From positions 868,001-932,000 of the forward strand of contig NZ_CP172558.1 in NCBI RefSeq assembly GCF_046530675.1: a stretch of 64,000 bases of DNA, given 5' to 3'. This stretch comes from Chitinibacter sp046530675. GTDB lineage: Bacteria; Pseudomonadota; Gammaproteobacteria; Burkholderiales; Chitinibacteraceae. A model generated the notes under the pieces. That model was not told where the DNA came from. It made no database searches and worked only from the letters and a program-made list of their open reading frames with translations. The translations under genes were made by a program, and so were the position numbers. Within the stretch, counting starts at the first letter, position 1. Each line of letters begins with the position of its first letter. Shown piece by piece: positions 61,195-64,000 of this stretch.

Positions 61195-62238
61195 TCAAAC
61201 CACTTCACCCCTTGCTAAACCAAAGTCGGGGTCATAATCCATATTGCGACTGAGTAATGCCCACACCATTCGTGCCGTTTTATTGGCTAACGCAACGGCG
61301 GCAATGTTTTTGTTACGCCGACTGCACAGGCTTTGAATCCATACACTCAGCCTATCCGTCTTGCCTAATGCCGTTTTAACTACAGCACGTGCGCCATGAA
61401 TGAGTAAGGTGCGCAGATACGTATCGCCCCGCTTGCTGATGCCCAGTAACCGCTCCTTACCACCGCTGCTGTGCTGCCCCGGTGTTAAGCCTATCCAAGC
61501 GGCGAGGTCTCTGCCGCGTTTAAAGTGATGCGCATCTTGGCCTATCGCTGCAATCAAGGCGGTCGCGGTAATGGGGCCAATCCCACGTAATTGTTGCAAA
61601 CGTAATGCTTGTGTATTTTCGCGCGCTTGCTGTTGCACTTGTTTATCCGCAGTGGCAATTCGCTCGTCGAGATACACCAGATCATCGCGCAAACCATTAA
61701 GCAGGGCACGGAAGTCGGGGGTTAAGCCATTTTCGGCATCCTCCAGTAGCTCTGGTAATGCTTTGCGCAGTGACTCAATCCGTTGAGCCGTCACAATCCC
61801 GTACTCCCCCAACAAACCACGGATTTGATTGACCTTGGCGGTGCGCTGCTGCACCAGTTCGCTGCGGATACGGTGCAGTGCCTGTAAATCTTGTTGGGCG
61901 ATGGTTTTGAGGGGCACAAAGCGCATCGATGGCCGACCTACGGCTTCACAAATAGCGGCCGCATCGTTGGCGTCGTTCTTGTTGCCTTTGACGTAGGGTT
62001 TAACGAACTGGGGCGCAATCAGCTTGACGGTATGCCCCATCAATTGCAGTTGACGTGCCCAGTGATGCGCGCCAGAGCAAGCCTCCATGCCAATCAAGCA
62101 AGGAGTGAGCTTTTTAAAGAAGTCGAGCAATTGCGACCGACGTAATTGTCGAGTGCAAATGACTTCTTCTTTGTGATTCACGCCGTGAATTTGAAAAACG
62201 GTTTTGGCAAGATCAAGGCCAATGCGGATAATAGACAT
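61195..62238 (-). CDS. IS110-family transposase (IS1111 group)
   Basis: 347 residues from the ATG at 62238, which has AAGGAGTCC just upstream; a start 17 codons earlier is unlikely. The N-terminal RuvC-like DEDD domain shows D9 in RIGLDLAK, E52 in LIGMEACSG, and D89/D92 in NKNDANDAAAICEA. The C-terminal transposase_20 part shows LRGIGPITATALIAAIG and WIGLTPGQHSSGGKERL with a candidate catalytic serine. The frame is intact, so the element may be active. Confidence 0.95.
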   Translation of the reverse strand: MSIIRIGLDLAKTVFQIHGVNHKEEVICTRQLRRSQLLDFFKKLTPCLIGMEACSGAHHWARQLQLMGHTVKLIAPQFVKPYVKGNKNDANDAAAICEAVGRPSMRFVPLKTIAQQDLQALHRIRSELVQQRTAKVNQIRGLLGEYGIVTAQRIESLRKALPELLEDAENGLTPDFRALLNGLRDDLVYLDERIATADKQVQQQARENTQALRLQQLRGIGPITATALIAAIGQDAHHFKRGRDLAAWIGLTPGQHSSGGKERLLGISKRGDTYLRTLLIHGARAVVKTALGKTDRLSVWIQSLCSRRNKNIAAVALANKTARMVWALLSRNMDYDPDFGLARGEVV

Positions 62239-62320
62239 GGTGGACTCCTTGTTCTGTGTGACTGTTGGCTGACACTTCCAGTCTGGCACATCGATGCCGT
62301 ATCAGAGGGAGGAGTCCATC

Positions 62321-62370
62321 CCATTGCCTTTCTTTGCTGACTTTCTTTGGCGAAGCAAAGAAAGTCAGTG
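62321..62370. repeat. Right half of the repeat interrupted by the IS element
   Basis: From 62327, CCTTTCTTTGCTGACTTTCT and its complement CAAAGAAAGTCA make a 12-bp perfect hairpin, matching 35681-35718. The left half is at 60895-60913. Confidence 0.75.
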
Positions 62371-62537
62371 CCGCGGCGTACAGCCGCCAATCCCGTTCAA
62401 ACGCAACACCACCGCCCGCCATACCGTGGCCTTGCGCCAGATTCGCTTTTCATCAACAAAGCCAGCATTTTTCCATCAAATAGCTGACGTTGATTTTTCA
62501 ATTGGATAAGATATTGAAATTAGACGAACGGTAGGAC

Positions 62538-63956
62538 ATGTTCGACGCGGCGCGGCAATTAAGCCTTTCCCCGTATTTCGGAGATACATTCCCTCCCTCC
62601 ATGCTTATAGGGCAAATATCAAATATGGCTAAACTATTCATAACCCCTCGTTTTGATTTGAATGCAAAAAGAAAAATTAAAGACTTCAATGGCGACACAT
62701 ACTCATTAATAAATGAGGTCGGGAAGATAATAAGAGAAACACCAGAAAACACCCAAGACAACCTTTCAGTATTTAACGTAATTCATGAGTGCATTCTAAA
62801 CGCCAACCTTAGTAATGAAACTAGAAAAAGTGCAATTCAGATTCTGGAGAGCGTATATTTAACCTCCAGAGAATTCAATCTAACTGACGAGTCTTATTAC
62901 AAAGCAATATCTGGAAAATTAATAAATGAATTCAGCATGTTTGTCGCAAATTCATTTGAATCCGAGAAATTGCTCCAAATCAAAGAGTCGAGGCAGGCAC
63001 TTCTTGTGGCCGCAAAAGAATGGGGTGAGTATAAATTACGAATAGATAACGAGATTAAACAAGTTGAACATCGAATTGAAACTGCAATAAGAAAAGCTAG
63101 AGAACAAGCACTATCAACCTTTGAATCAGAGCATCAGCAGCACAACAATTCCTTAGCAAGAACAAAGGAGGAAATCGAAAAAATCTACGCACAATCCCAA
63201 AGAAACTGGGAAGAAACCAATAAGCAACAAAGCAATTTATTAGAAGCCAAATCAAAGGAAATTAATGAATTTATTTCAACCTCAAACAACCAATTCGAAA
63301 ACCTAATCAGAAGCAGCAAAGATGAATTATCACTTCGGATCGAAAATATAAATTCACTCAAAATCATTGCCGAGAAGAACCTAGAGGAAAATAAATCCGC
63401 ATTAAGAGATGCCAATCAAATTCTAGGGGATATCCGTTTTTTTAGCCAAGCTACAGCAACAGTTGCAATGGAAGAAAAATTTACGAGCACGGCAGAAAAA
63501 GAGGCGAAAACTGCGAACATCTTCCGATTGATCACAATATCAATTTTTGGCATCTCCATGGCAATTGCAATATTTACCTCCCTTAGTTTTGATCCATCTA
63601 ACTATCATGTCGCGATAGTTAGATTATTCACGTGCATAGTCTTAGCTGCACCTGCTTACTACACAGCAAAAGAATCTGCACGGCATAGCAATAATTCTGA
63701 TCAAGCTAGAATCATCTCACTTGAGCTTGGGGTGTTGAATCCATTCATAAATGACATCCCACAAGAGCAAAGAACAAAAATCAAAGAAACCCTTGTTTCT
63801 CATTACTTTGGAAAAAAATCAAACACTCATACAGCAGAAAAGATTTACGATCTTGAAAAAATACTGGAAATTCTTGCCGGGATTGTTAACAAACCTGAAG
63901 CACACAAAGAAAAAGCGACAAAAGTGGCCGCCCCTGCTGCTACAGAAAAAGGTTGA
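62538..63956 (+). CDS. AT-rich hypothetical protein with coiled coil and two membrane helices
   Basis: 472 residues from the ATG at 62538; in-frame ATGs at 62601 and 62625 are alternative starts, and none has a strong Shine-Dalgarno. Not recognised. Layout: helical N-terminal part (about 1-150), long charged coiled coil (about 150-310, with repeated KEEIEKIYAQSQRNWEETN-like heptads), two hydrophobic helices (about 327-348 and 363-380), and a cytoplasmic tail (ARIISLELGVLNPFINDIPQ, then a lysine/alanine-rich end). It is clearly more AT-rich than the rest of the window, which suggests recent transfer. It sits next to the IS. A role in phage defence or membrane stress is a guess. Confidence 0.7.
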   Translation: MFDAARQLSLSPYFGDTFPPSMLIGQISNMAKLFITPRFDLNAKRKIKDFNGDTYSLINEVGKIIRETPENTQDNLSVFNVIHECILNANLSNETRKSAIQILESVYLTSREFNLTDESYYKAISGKLINEFSMFVANSFESEKLLQIKESRQALLVAAKEWGEYKLRIDNEIKQVEHRIETAIRKAREQALSTFESEHQQHNNSLARTKEEIEKIYAQSQRNWEETNKQQSNLLEAKSKEINEFISTSNNQFENLIRSSKDELSLRIENINSLKIIAEKNLEENKSALRDANQILGDIRFFSQATATVAMEEKFTSTAEKEAKTANIFRLITISIFGISMAIAIFTSLSFDPSNYHVAIVRLFTCIVLAAPAYYTAKESARHSNNSDQARIISLELGVLNPFINDIPQEQRTKIKETLVSHYFGKKSNTHTAEKIYDLEKILEILAGIVNKPEAHKEKATKVAAPAATEKG

Positions 63957-64000
63957 AAGTAATAAGTATTTAATCCTTAAAATAGCCTCAAATAAAAGCC

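Larger units (their letters stand above)
60914..62326 (-). mobile_element. IS110-family insertion sequence, IS1111 group, 1413 bp
   Basis: The transposase gene (61195-62238) is flanked by 13-bp perfect subterminal inverted repeats ATGGACTCCTCCC (60917-60929) and its complement (62307-62319). Comparing the flanks with the uninterrupted repeat at 35671-35690 places the ends 3 bp outside one repeat and 7 bp outside the other, the arrangement described for IS1111 elements. No target duplication is evident. The element is inserted in a repeat that reads GGGGTCG|CCTTTCTTTG when closed up. Confidence 0.85.

Noticed and set aside
60841..61253. Open frames on the plus strand over the IS 3' region
   Set aside because: They lack start signals, overlap one another, and cover the noncoding end and terminal repeat of the IS element.

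Overview
The window looks like chromosome of a mesophilic Gram-negative betaproteobacterium, most likely Neisseriales and perhaps near Chitinibacter, Deefgea or Iodobacter. That placement is inferred from gene content and order, not from a search. Supporting signs are the order lolB-ispE-tRNA-Gln-prs-rplY-pth, a ResB/CcsB system II cytochrome c pathway, a betaproteobacterial-type long TrpS, and moderately GC-rich coding DNA.

Layout. 1-9 kb is core: the end of resB, ccsB, a small protein with a paralogue at 45 kb, a CobW GTPase, pth, rplY, prs, tRNA-Gln(TTG), ispE, lolB and a large TPR lipoprotein. 9-12 kb has mutM and a dynamin-like GTPase. 12-22.5 kb is a complete maltose/maltodextrin utilisation locus: a LacI-type regulator, maltoporin, GH13 alpha-glucosidase, MalK, MalE, MalF, MalG and a ROK glucokinase. 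Oligosaccharide enters by the porin, is pumped in by the ABC system, is cut by the cytoplasmic glucosidase, and the glucose is phosphorylated. A 20-bp near-palindrome with a central CG upstream of the porin is a candidate operator.

22.6-34 kb is mixed housekeeping (cutC, a Gfo/Idh oxidoreductase, YkgJ and ElaA-like proteins, argH, rsuA, a PpiC parvulin, a CinA-like protein) with a possible small ADP-ribosyltransferase-like protein, a patatin-like protein without its catalytic serine, a globin-coupled diguanylate cyclase and an MFS transporter. 35-50 kb holds a futalosine-hydrolase-like protein, rlmF, a CorA-like transporter, trpS, an ahpC-ahpF peroxide defence pair, a DMT exporter with a PliI-like lysozyme inhibitor, TauE, EVE and MEKHLA proteins, and a TorT-like binding protein. 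50-60 kb holds a YdjC deacetylase, an intact patatin, metY, a chemoreceptor and a PAS-GGDEF protein. 60-64 kb is accessory: a repeat-rich gene desert, an IS1111-type IS110-family element, and an AT-rich coiled-coil membrane protein.

The most unusual feature is a dispersed, imperfectly palindromic element of exactly 47 bp. It begins GGTATAT and ends ATATACC (or close variants), with an inner GCCAAT/ATTGGC symmetry. I count fourteen convincing copies (one of them weaker in sequence) plus one degraded copy. All are intergenic and most start within about 20 bp after a stop codon. A second layer of MITE/REP-like elements (22.5, 23.4, 24.0, 27.9, 56.4, 58.6, 60.4 kb) fills the larger gaps. The IS1111 insertion can be resolved to the base, because an uninterrupted relative of its target repeat lies at 35.6 kb.
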